Of a stretch of 64,000 nt of DNA, positions 17,188-25,540 are shown in pieces. The stretch is from Deltaproteobacteria bacterium. GTDB taxonomy: Bacteria > Myxococcota_A > UBA9042 > PHBI01 > JACKFB01. Location of the stretch: assembly GCA_020632695.1 (NCBI GenBank), contig JACKFB010000015.1, positions 62,001 to 126,000 on the forward strand, written 5' to 3'. A program made the translations under genes and the position numbers. Every line of letters begins with the position of its first letter. The stretch's first letter is position 1. The notes under the pieces are model-generated. The model was not told the origin of the DNA. It did no database searches and was given only the letters and a program-made list of their open reading frames with translations.

Positions 17188-18105
17188 GTGCTCCACCTGC
17201 TCGCCATCGCCACCTCGATCGCCCTGGCGACCGCGTCCGGCCAGCCCGCCGTCGAGGCCCCTGCCTGCTCCGTGGGCGCGCGCCCGCCTCGCGCGCTGCT
17301 GCTGGGCGACTCCAACATCCACGGCTCCCTGGGCACCGAGCTGGAGCGCGCGCTGCAGGCGCTCGGGTACCGCACCGACCGCTTCGGGCGCCCGGGCAGC
17401 GGCCTGGCGCGCCCGGACTACTACGACTGGCTCGACGAGGCCTCGGCGCTGGTCTCGGCGGCCGATCCCGACGTGGTGTTCTTCATGGCCGGCGGCAACG
17501 ACGGCCAGGGCCTGACGCCTCTCGGTCCGGGCCAGCGCCACGTCGCGTACGATGACGACGAGCGCTGGGACGCCGAGTACGCCGCTCGGGTGGTGGAGCT
17601 GGTCAGCCTGCTCGGCGCGGGGGAGCGGCCGGTCTACTTCCTCTCCCCGACCAACCGCCGGCCCCGCACGGCGCGGGAGCGCATGGGCCGGGTGCGCCGG
17701 GTGCAGCAGCGGGCGCTGGCCGGGCTGCCCGAGGTGGCCTGGATCGACATGTTCCCCCTGACCACCGACGGCGCCGGGCGCTACCTCTGGCGCGAGCGCG
17801 ACCCGCAGGGGCACCTGCAGCTCCTGCGGGCCTCCGACGGCATCCACCTGACCCGCAGCGGCGGCAAGGTGGTCGGCGCGCGGTTGATCCGCGAGCTCAT
17901 CGCCGAGGGGTTGCCGATCTTCGGCAGCGACTGTCCGCCCCAGGCCCCCGGGTCGGTGATGGCGCCGGAGGGACGCCAGCACCCTGGGCGCCGCCAGCCG
18001 CCGCCTGCGGTCGAGGGCCGCGGCGGCGCGACCGGCCGCGACGCCCCGCCGCCGACCCTCAGGGCTCGACGCGGATCGCGTTCGTCTCCACCCAGCGGTA
18101 GGTGA
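17188..18105 (+). CDS. SGNH/GDSL hydrolase (DUF459-like), exported
   Basis: 305 residues from a GTG start with a short signal peptide (about 1-20). The SGNH blocks are visible: block I ALLLGDSNIHGSLG (nucleophile Ser), block II GRPGSGLARPDYYDW, block III FMAGGNDGQ (Asn) and block V SDGIHLTRSGG (Asp/His pair). The block II phrase matches DUF459-type esterases that act on envelope carbohydrate or acyl esters. The substrate is unknown. The last ~50 residues are Pro/Arg-rich and run 47 bp into the convergent PHP lipoprotein gene, so the real functional end is probably near residue 255. Confidence 0.75.
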   Translation: MLHLLAIATSIALATASGQPAVEAPACSVGARPPRALLLGDSNIHGSLGTELERALQALGYRTDRFGRPGSGLARPDYYDWLDEASALVSAADPDVVFFMAGGNDGQGLTPLGPGQRHVAYDDDERWDAEYAARVVELVSLLGAGERPVYFLSPTNRRPRTARERMGRVRRVQQRALAGLPEVAWIDMFPLTTDGAGRYLWRERDPQGHLQLLRASDGIHLTRSGGKVVGARLIRELIAEGLPIFGSDCPPQAPGSVMAPEGRQHPGRRQPPPAVEGRGGATGRDAPPPTLRARRGSRSSPPSGR

Positions 18106-19663
18106 ACCCGGCCAGATCGTCGCGCGGCCCGAGGGACGCCGCCAGGTGCAGGGGCCGCAGGGTGACCTCGAGATGGTAGCTGCCCGGCGCGTCCAGAGGC
18201 AGCGAGCGCCACTGGCCGGGGCCGTCCAGGGTCGCGACCGTCTCGCTGCCCTCGGCCGTCGTCCGGATGACCGAGGCGTGCAGCTCGGCGGCGCTCCCGT
18301 CGGTCCAGCGCGCGTTCCGACCCGGCACCGGGGCGTCGGGGCTGCGCACCCACAACGTGGACCCGGCCGGCACGGTGCTGCCCATCTCGCGCAGGGTGCC
18401 GTCCTGGAGCTCGGCCAGCAGGTCCACCCCGACAGCGTTGCCGAGCAGCTCGAAGACGACGATGAGCCGGCCGGCGTCGATGCCCGCCTCGACGGCGGCC
18501 AGCGGATCGGCCTCGCCGTCGATGAGCACGCGGTTCTGGACCCAACGGAAGATGCGCTCGTAGGCGTCCAGGCGCTCGCCGTCGCCCATCAGCAGCGGGC
18601 CGCCGACCTCGAGCGCCTTGGCCACGTGCGGCGCGTCCAGCGCCAGCTCGTCCAGGATGATGCTGGGGCCCAGCGCCGGCAGCAGCACGTTCTCGTGGAC
18701 GTCGCTGCCGGCGATGGCGGTGATCGGCCGGGCCACCGACACCCTGCGCCACTTCTCGAGCGCCGCCTCCGGGTAGGTGCCCAGCATCGCCAGGCCGGCG
18801 AGGTCGGCCTCGGGCGCCCCTGGCGAGTCATCGATGAAGGCGTCCAGCGTGCTCAGCGCGCCGAAGAGATCGCCCTCGTTCAGCACCTGGTTGAAGTTGG
18901 CGTGGAAGTTGTAGAGTTCCATGGCAGGCACGTCGTGGTCGGCGATGGTCTGCCACGAGAGGTCGGTCTCCTCGGAGTGGGCGATGGTGACGCGGCCCCC
19001 GGCGGCCCGCACGCCCGCGGTGAGCGCGTCCAGGTCGGCCGGCGGCGTGCTGTCGCTGAAGCGGATGCCGTAGAGCGAGTGGTCCTCCAGGTGCTTGCGC
19101 AGGCCGATGGGCATGGTGTGCGGGCCCTCGAAGCCGACGACGAGGATCATCCGCCCGTCGAGGGCGCCCTGGCCCTCCGGGCACTGGAAGGACACGCCCC
19201 AGGGCGTGCCGTCGCCCTCGGTGAGCACGATGTCGCCTGCCTCCGGCTCGGCGTAGAGCAGGTCGGCGAAGGGTTGATCGCGCATGAACGAAGGGTGGTC
19301 GGTCATGAAGGCGACGGCGATCTGCTCGCGGCAGAGCGCGGCCTTCATGCGGTGGACGCAGGACCAGGGCAGCTCGGCCTCGCCGCTCTTCTCGAAGGCC
19401 TCGTCGCAGGCGTCGTGGCTGAAGCCCGAGTGGAGGTGGATGATGGCGCGCACCTCCGAGAGGCCGCGCTCGGCCCGGGTGGCCGGGTGGGGCGGCTCGA
19501 TGTCGACGTCTGGCGCGTCGTCGACGGCGTCCGCGGCGTCCGCGTCGGGGACGGCGGTCGCCGTGTCGGCGTCGGGCTGGGCGTCGGGCGAGGCGCCGCC
19601 TGAATCGTCGCAGGCGACCACGGCGAAGCTGGCGATGAGCGCGAAGAGGGCGAGGCGGTTCAC
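18059..19663 (-). CDS. PHP-domain lipoprotein
   Basis: 534 residues. The signal peptide ends in a lipobox VVAC, and an Asp/Ala linker follows to about 60. The domain starts with VRAIIHLHSGFSHDACDE, the HxH metal-binding entry of PHP (polymerase and histidinol phosphatase) domains. MTDHPSF, AHSEETDLSW, ELYNFHANF and AGSDVHENV follow as later ligands, so the metal site looks complete. The C-terminal ~130 residues form a beta-sandwich-like region. A surface-anchored metallophosphoesterase is the simplest reading; the substrate is unknown. The start is GTG at 19661-19663 with AAGGAG 6 nt upstream. It overlaps the SGNH gene convergently by 47 bp. Confidence 0.75.
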   Translation of the reverse strand: MNRLALFALIASFAVVACDDSGGASPDAQPDADTATAVPDADAADAVDDAPDVDIEPPHPATRAERGLSEVRAIIHLHSGFSHDACDEAFEKSGEAELPWSCVHRMKAALCREQIAVAFMTDHPSFMRDQPFADLLYAEPEAGDIVLTEGDGTPWGVSFQCPEGQGALDGRMILVVGFEGPHTMPIGLRKHLEDHSLYGIRFSDSTPPADLDALTAGVRAAGGRVTIAHSEETDLSWQTIADHDVPAMELYNFHANFNQVLNEGDLFGALSTLDAFIDDSPGAPEADLAGLAMLGTYPEAALEKWRRVSVARPITAIAGSDVHENVLLPALGPSIILDELALDAPHVAKALEVGGPLLMGDGERLDAYERIFRWVQNRVLIDGEADPLAAVEAGIDAGRLIVVFELLGNAVGVDLLAELQDGTLREMGSTVPAGSTLWVRSPDAPVPGRNARWTDGSAAELHASVIRTTAEGSETVATLDGPGQWRSLPLDAPGSYHLEVTLRPLHLAASLGPRDDLAGFTYRWVETNAIRVEP

Positions 19664-19853
19664 GCGGACTCCTTGGGCGCGAGGACGGGGGCCGCGCCGA
19701 CCGGGCCACAAGGTACGCGATGCCGGCGCTCGGTGCGAAGGGCTGGGGCGGTCCAGACCGGAGCGCTTGCAGCGATGGGGATGCCTCCGCGGCCGCGACG
19801 CTGTATAAGCCTAGACCCTTGTGGATGCCGCGACGCGACGCTTTCGGAGGTCC

Positions 19854-22800
19854 ATGATCCCGGGCGAGCCCCAGCAGAGATTCCGCCGCGTGGGCCTGCT
19901 GAACCGAGGCGAGGCAGCGGTCCGGTTCCTGCGGGCTGCGCGCGACGCCGTGGCCGAGGGTCAGGCCGAGCTGGTGGTGGTGGCCTTCTTCACCGAGCCC
20001 GACGCCGACGCGCCCTTCGTAGCGATGGCCGACGAGGCCGTGGCGCTGGGTCCGGCGCTGGTGGACGGCCCGGACGGCCAGCGCAGCGCCTACCTGGACG
20101 TGGACCGGATGGTGGCGCTCCTGCGCGCCTGGCGCTGCGACGCCGTCTGGCCGGGCTGGGGTTTCCTGTCCGAGGACGCCGCCTTCGCCGAGCGCCTCGA
20201 GTCGGAGGGCATCGCGTTCCTCGGCCCGACGGCGGCCGCGATGCGGCGGCTGGGCGATAAGATCGCTGCCAAGGAGCTGGCCGCCGAGGTCGAGGTCCCC
20301 GTCGCCGCCTGGCGCGTGCTCCGGGACGGCGAGAGCATCGATCCCGACGCCGCCATCGGGTTCCCGCTGATGATCAAGGCGTCGGCGGGCGGTGGCGGCC
20401 GCGGGATCCGCCGGGTCGACGCGCCCGAGGCCTTCGCGGATGCCCTGGCAGCGGCCCGGGAGGAGGCGCGCAAGGCCTTCGGCGAGGGCGGCCTCTTCAT
20501 CGAGCGGCTGATCGTCGGCGCGCGGCACATCGAGGTGCAGATCGTCGCCAGCGCCGAGGGCGTCTTCGCGTTGGGGCTGCGCGACTGCTCGATCCAGCGG
20601 CGGCACCAGAAGGTGCTCGAGGAGGCCCCGTCGCCGGTGGTGCCGGCCGCCACGGCCGAGGCGATCGCCGACGCGGCCGTGCGGCTGGCCACCCGCGCCG
20701 GGTACACGGGCGTCGGGACGGCCGAGTTCCTCTACCTGCCCGCCGAGGACCGCTTCTTCTTCCTGGAGATGAACTCGCGCCTGCAGGTCGAGCACACGGT
20801 GACCGAGGAGGTGACCGGCTTCGATCTGGTGCGCGCCCAGATCGACATCGCGCTGGGGCGGCCGGTGCGTCCGCCGACGGGGCCGCCGCGGGGCCACGCC
20901 ATCGAGGTGCGGGTGAACGCCGAGAACCCGGCCGACGGCTTCCGCCCGGCGCCAGGGATCGTGCGGCTCCTGCATCTGCCGAGCGGGCCCGGCATCCGCG
21001 TGGACAGCGGCATCCGCGAGGGCATGACGCTGTCGTCGGCCTTCGACTCGATGCTGGCCAAGGTCATCGCCGTCGGCGCGAGCCGCGAGCAGGCCCTGGC
21101 GCGGCTGTCGCGGGCCCTGCGCGAGATGGCGGTGGTGGTCGAGGACGGCGCCACCAACAAGGGCTTCCTGCTGGACCTGCTCGCCCGCGAGCCGGTGCGC
21201 GACGGCAGCGCCGATGTCGCCTGGCTGGACCGCCTGGCCGCCGCGGGCGAGCTGGTGCCCACCGGCCTGCTCGTGGAGGCGGCGCTGGCGGCGGCCCTCA
21301 TCGACCACGCCATCGAGCGCACCGCCGAGCAGCAGCGCTTCTTCCGCGAGGTGCAGGACGGCATCCCCATCCGGCTGCCGCCCCCCACCGGCCTGGACAC
21401 CAGCCTGCGGGTCGCCGGCCGCACGGTGGGCCTGCGCGTGCACAGCGCCGGGCCGCGGCGCTTCTTCGTGACCCTGGGCGACGCGGTCGCCGCCGTGGAG
21501 CTCTTCCCGGTCGGCCCCCACGCCGCCACGCTCAGCGTCGACGGCGTCCGCCACGACGTCCTGTTCTGCCACGGCCGCGCCGGCATCTTCGTCGAGGTCG
21601 ACGGCCGCGCGCACCTCATCGAGCAGCTCTCCGGCGGCGTGGTGAAGGCGCCGGCGCCGGCGATGATCGTGCACGTGGCCGTGTCCGAGGGCGACCACGT
21701 GGAGGCCGGCGCCCACCTGGCCACCCTCGAGGCCATGAAGATGGAGATGCCGCTTCGGGCGCCCGAGGCGGGCATCGTGCGCTCGCTCCTGTGCCAGCCG
21801 AACCAGCAGGTGGTGGCCGGTCAGCCGGTGCTGATCCTGGAGCCCTCGGCCAACGCCTCTGCGGCGGCCGGCACGCCGCTCCTGCGGCTGCCGCGACACG
21901 CCCGCCCGCTCGAGCGCCTCTTCGACGGGGAGGCGCCGCGCCTGGGGAGGCTCGACGCCCTCGAGCCCGCCGCCGCGGAGGCCGCCATCGCGCACCTCTG
22001 CGATACCTGCCGCGCGGTGCTGGTCGGCTACGAGGTGCCCCACGCCATGGTCCAGCGGGTCGAGCGCCTGCTCGGCGACGACGTGGACCTGACCGGGGTG
22101 CGCTCGGCCGCGCTGCTGGTGCCGGTGGTCGAGACGCTGCAGGCCTTCGTCGACGTCGAGAGCCTCTTCGATCGCAACCTGCTGCCGGTCTCCGACGAGG
22201 CCGCCGTCAGCGCCGAGATCGCCTTCTACGACTTCTGCCGCCGCCACACCGAGGGCGAGTCGGCGGTCAGCGCCGAGCTGCGCCCGCTGCTGATGGCGGC
22301 GCTGCGCTGGCACCGCATCGGCAGCCTCGAGCCCACCGACGAGCTGCGTCAGGCCCTGTGGCGCCTGTCGATCGCCCACCGCCACGGCGACGAGCGGCAC
22401 CGGATCTGCGCCCGCCTCACCCGCCTGGTGATGGCGCTGCACGACGCGCGCGTCACGTTCGGGCCGGAGATGAACCGCCTGCTCGACCGGGTGGCCCAGC
22501 TCGCATCGCCGGCCCACCCCCACGTGGCCGACACCGCCCGCCGCGCGCAGCACATCCTCTTCCATCTGCCGCGCTTCGAGCGCCGACGCGAGGCCGTCGA
22601 GCGGCTCACGCGCATCGTGCTGCGCCGCCTCGCCGACATGCCGCGCGACGCGCCGGTCTTCGTCGAGCGGATGGAGGGCCTGGCGAGCACGGCCCTGCCG
22701 ATCCTGCGCCACGTGGTGCTGCTGGTGGGGCAGGGGCGCTCGGGGGAGTCGGCGGCGCGCCTGCACGCGCTGGCCGCGGAGGCCGCCCTCAGGCGCCTCT

Positions 22801-25466
22801 ACGAGGACGCCGACTTCGCGCTGCTCGAGGCCTCGACCCCGGGCGAGCTGGTGGTCCTGCACGCGCGGGTCAGCCTGGAGGCCGCGCCCGACCCGTCGCC
22901 TCGGCACGTGCTGGCCGTGTTCGCCGCATCGGACGCCCTGCCGCGAGCGCTGGCCGCGCTGGCCGCCGCCGCCCTCGAGCGCGGCGGGCATCAGTTCCTC
23001 GGCGAGGTCGTGCTCACCGACGCGGGCGAGGTCCCCGATCTCGGCGCGCTGGAGCCGGGCGCCGACACCTCGCGCTTCAGCCGCATCACCGTGTCGCGGC
23101 CGGGGCCGGGCACCCGCGTGGGTCACCGCACCTGGGCCAACGAGGGCGGCGGGCTGGGCGAGTGGTCGCTGCTGGCGGACATCCACCCCGAGGCGGCGCG
23201 GCGCGTCGAGCTGTGGCGCCTCCAGGCCTTCCGACTGCGCCGCCTCCCCAGTCACGAGCGCATCTACGCCTTCCGCGCCAAGGCGCGCGACAACGCCGCC
23301 GACGAGCGCATCCTCGTGCTGGCCGAGGTGCGCGACCTGCCCGACGCGCCGACGGAGCCCGGCGACAGCGGCCACACCCACCTGCTGGAGTTCGAGCACG
23401 CCTTCTTCGAGGGGCTGCGCGTGCTGCGCACCGAGCAGGCACGCCGTCCGGCCGGGCGCCGCTACTACTGGAACCGGATGACCTTCTTCTTCCGGTCGCC
23501 TCTGGGCCTGCCGGCCCGCGACGTCGCGCGCATCGCGCGTCGCCTCGAGCCCTCGACCCGCCAGCTCGGCCTGGACCGCGTGGCCCTGCGCACGCGCGTG
23601 CCCGACCCGGCGGCGCCCGGCGGCCTCCGTGACATCGAGTACGTGCTGACCAACACGGCGCGGGCGCGGCTGGAGATCGGCACGCGCGCTCCCGAGCCCG
23701 GACCGCTGCTGGCGCTGTCGCACTACGAGATGCGGGCGACCCGCGCGCGCCGGCTGGGCTTCGTGTACCCCTACGACCTCATCGCCGCGCTCACCAGCGA
23801 CGAGGAGTCGCTGAGCGCGATGCACCCGGACCTGCGCGGCGGCCGCTTCGAGGAGTACGACCTGGCCGACGTGGACTCCAGCGCCCTGGTCTCGGTGGCC
23901 GGGCGCGCTCCGGGCGAGAACCGCGCGGCGGTGGTCGTGGGGGTCATCACCCACCGCACGCGCAAGCACCCCGGCGGCATGCGGCGCGTGCTCATCGCGT
24001 CGGACCCCACCCACAGCATGGGCGCGCTGGCCGAGGGCGAGTGCCGGCGCGTGCTGGGCGCGCTGGACCTGGCCGAGCGGCTGAAGCTGCCGGTCGAGTG
24101 GATCCCGGTGTCCGCCGGCGCCCGCATCGCCATGGACAGCGGCACCGAGAACCTGGACTGGACCGCCCGGGTGCTCGCCCGGCTCATCCGCTTCACCCGG
24201 GCCGGCGGCGAGGTCAACCTCATCGTCGCCGGGGTCAACGTGGGCGCGCAGTCCTACTGGAACGCCGAAGCCACCATGCTGATGCACACCCGCGGCATCC
24301 TGGTGATGACGCCCCAGGGCTCGATGGTGCTGACCGGCAAGAAGGCCCTCGAGTACTCGGGCAGCGTCTCGGCCGAAGACGAGCGCAGCATCGGCGGCTA
24401 CGAGCGCGTCATGGGTCCCAACGGCCAGGCGCAGTACCACGCGGCCGACCTGCCCGCGGCCTACGCCATCCTCTTCGAGCATTACCGCTACGCCTACGTG
24501 GCCCCCGGCGAGAGCGGGCCGCGCCCCGAGCCGGGCCACCGGGATCGGGACCGGCCCGAGCGCTCGGTGCTCGACGATCGCTACGCCGGCATGGCCGACG
24601 AGCCCTACGCGACCGTGGCCGACGTGCTGGACCCGGCGCGAAACCCCGACCGCAAGAAGCCCTTCGCCATCCGCGCGGTGATGGGCGCCGTCATCGACCG
24701 CGACGACCCGCCGCTCGAGCGCTTCCGCACCATGTGGGGCGGCGAGACCTCGGTGGTCTGGGACGCCCACATCGGCGGCCACAGCGTGTGCCTGCTGGGC
24801 ATCGAGTCGCGGCCGCTGCGCCGGCGCGGCCGCATCCCGCTGGACGGCCCCGACACCTGGTCGGGCGGCACCCTCTTCCCGATCAGCAGCAAGAAGGTGG
24901 CGCGCGCCATCTCGGCGGCGAGCGGCGTGCGCCCGGTGGTCGTGCTGGCCAACCTGTCGGGCTTCGACGGGTCGCCCGAGTCGCTGAGGAACCTGCAGCT
25001 CGAGTACGGCGCCGAGATCGGCCGGGCGGTGGTGGAGTTCCGCGGGCGCATCGTGTTCGTGGTCATCGGCCGCTACCACGGCGGCGCCTACGTCGTGTTC
25101 TCCAAGGCGCTGAACCCGGGGCTGCGGGCGCTGGCGGTCGAGGGGACCTACGCCTCGGTCATCGGCGGCGGGCCGGCCGCCGCGGTCGTCTTCCCGCGCG
25201 AGGTCGAGCGCCGCGTCGCGCAGGACCCGCGCATCATCGCGGCGACGGCCGCCATCGCCGAGGCGGACCCGGCCGAGCAGGCGCGCCTGCGCGAGGCGCT
25301 GACCGAGCTGCGGCTGCAGGTGACGCTGGAGCGCCAGGGCCAGCTCGCCCGCGACTTCGACGCCATCCACTCGGTGGAGCGCGCCGTGCGCGTCGGCTCC
25401 CTGGACGCCGTCATCCCGGCCGCCGCGCTCAGGCCGGCGATCATCGAGGCCCTCGGCGAAGACTGA
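19854..25466 (+). CDS. Single-chain acyl-CoA carboxylase (BC-BCCP-central-CT)
   Basis: 1870 residues. In order: biotin carboxylase (1-450) with LLNRGEAAVRFLRA, the ATP loop SAGGGGRGIR and EMNSRLQVEHTVTE; a biotin carrier segment with EAMKMEMP, the biotinyl lysine at about residue 629; a long helical central region (about 680-1350); and a carboxyltransferase (about 1350-1860) with VNVGAQSYWNAEA, GTLFPISSKKVAR and IVFVVIGRYHGGAYVVF. This is the order of eukaryotic acetyl-CoA carboxylase, whereas most bacteria keep separate subunits. It would make malonyl-CoA or a branched acyl analogue. The acyl specificity is not visible. ATG at 19854 is preferred because CGGAGG precedes it. It is probably transcribed alone from the spacer with TATAAG at 19804-19809. 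Confidence 0.9.
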   Translation: MIPGEPQQRFRRVGLLNRGEAAVRFLRAARDAVAEGQAELVVVAFFTEPDADAPFVAMADEAVALGPALVDGPDGQRSAYLDVDRMVALLRAWRCDAVWPGWGFLSEDAAFAERLESEGIAFLGPTAAAMRRLGDKIAAKELAAEVEVPVAAWRVLRDGESIDPDAAIGFPLMIKASAGGGGRGIRRVDAPEAFADALAAAREEARKAFGEGGLFIERLIVGARHIEVQIVASAEGVFALGLRDCSIQRRHQKVLEEAPSPVVPAATAEAIADAAVRLATRAGYTGVGTAEFLYLPAEDRFFFLEMNSRLQVEHTVTEEVTGFDLVRAQIDIALGRPVRPPTGPPRGHAIEVRVNAENPADGFRPAPGIVRLLHLPSGPGIRVDSGIREGMTLSSAFDSMLAKVIAVGASREQALARLSRALREMAVVVEDGATNKGFLLDLLAREPVRDGSADVAWLDRLAAAGELVPTGLLVEAALAAALIDHAIERTAEQQRFFREVQDGIPIRLPPPTGLDTSLRVAGRTVGLRVHSAGPRRFFVTLGDAVAAVELFPVGPHAATLSVDGVRHDVLFCHGRAGIFVEVDGRAHLIEQLSGGVVKAPAPAMIVHVAVSEGDHVEAGAHLATLEAMKMEMPLRAPEAGIVRSLLCQPNQQVVAGQPVLILEPSANASAAAGTPLLRLPRHARPLERLFDGEAPRLGRLDALEPAAAEAAIAHLCDTCRAVLVGYEVPHAMVQRVERLLGDDVDLTGVRSAALLVPVVETLQAFVDVESLFDRNLLPVSDEAAVSAEIAFYDFCRRHTEGESAVSAELRPLLMAALRWHRIGSLEPTDELRQALWRLSIAHRHGDERHRICARLTRLVMALHDARVTFGPEMNRLLDRVAQLASPAHPHVADTARRAQHILFHLPRFERRREAVERLTRIVLRRLADMPRDAPVFVERMEGLASTALPILRHVVLLVGQGRSGESAARLHALAAEAALRRLYEDADFALLEASTPGELVVLHARVSLEAAPDPSPRHVLAVFAASDALPRALAALAAAALERGGHQFLGEVVLTDAGEVPDLGALEPGADTSRFSRITVSRPGPGTRVGHRTWANEGGGLGEWSLLADIHPEAARRVELWRLQAFRLRRLPSHERIYAFRAKARDNAADERILVLAEVRDLPDAPTEPGDSGHTHLLEFEHAFFEGLRVLRTEQARRPAGRRYYWNRMTFFFRSPLGLPARDVARIARRLEPSTRQLGLDRVALRTRVPDPAAPGGLRDIEYVLTNTARARLEIGTRAPEPGPLLALSHYEMRATRARRLGFVYPYDLIAALTSDEESLSAMHPDLRGGRFEEYDLADVDSSALVSVAGRAPGENRAAVVVGVITHRTRKHPGGMRRVLIASDPTHSMGALAEGECRRVLGALDLAERLKLPVEWIPVSAGARIAMDSGTENLDWTARVLARLIRFTRAGGEVNLIVAGVNVGAQSYWNAEATMLMHTRGILVMTPQGSMVLTGKKALEYSGSVSAEDERSIGGYERVMGPNGQAQYHAADLPAAYAILFEHYRYAYVAPGESGPRPEPGHRDRDRPERSVLDDRYAGMADEPYATVADVLDPARNPDRKKPFAIRAVMGAVIDRDDPPLERFRTMWGGETSVVWDAHIGGHSVCLLGIESRPLRRRGRIPLDGPDTWSGGTLFPISSKKVARAISAASGVRPVVVLANLSGFDGSPESLRNLQLEYGAEIGRAVVEFRGRIVFVVIGRYHGGAYVVFSKALNPGLRALAVEGTYASVIGGGPAAAVVFPREVERRVAQDPRIIAATAAIAEADPAEQARLREALTELRLQVTLERQGQLARDFDAIHSVERAVRVGSLDAVIPAAALRPAIIEALGED

Positions 25467-25479
25467 GCGGACCCGGCGC

Positions 25480-25496
25480 TCGCTCGGTCAGCGAGA
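25480..25496. terminator. Small hairpin between convergent genes
   Basis: CTCGCT and AGCGAG form a 6-bp stem with a 5-nt loop, 14 nt past the carboxylase stop and in front of the convergent lipoprotein stop. No T run follows on either strand, so termination is only a possibility. Confidence 0.25.
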
Positions 25497-25540
25497 CTGG
25501 CGGCCGATCCGGCGCGGCGGCAGCGCTCCTCGCCGACCCG

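Noticed and set aside
18828..25370. A 2180-codon open frame on the minus strand
   Set aside because: It is antisense to the carboxylase gene, has Arg/His/Gln-rich low-complexity sequence and no domain; it is open only because of extreme GC content.
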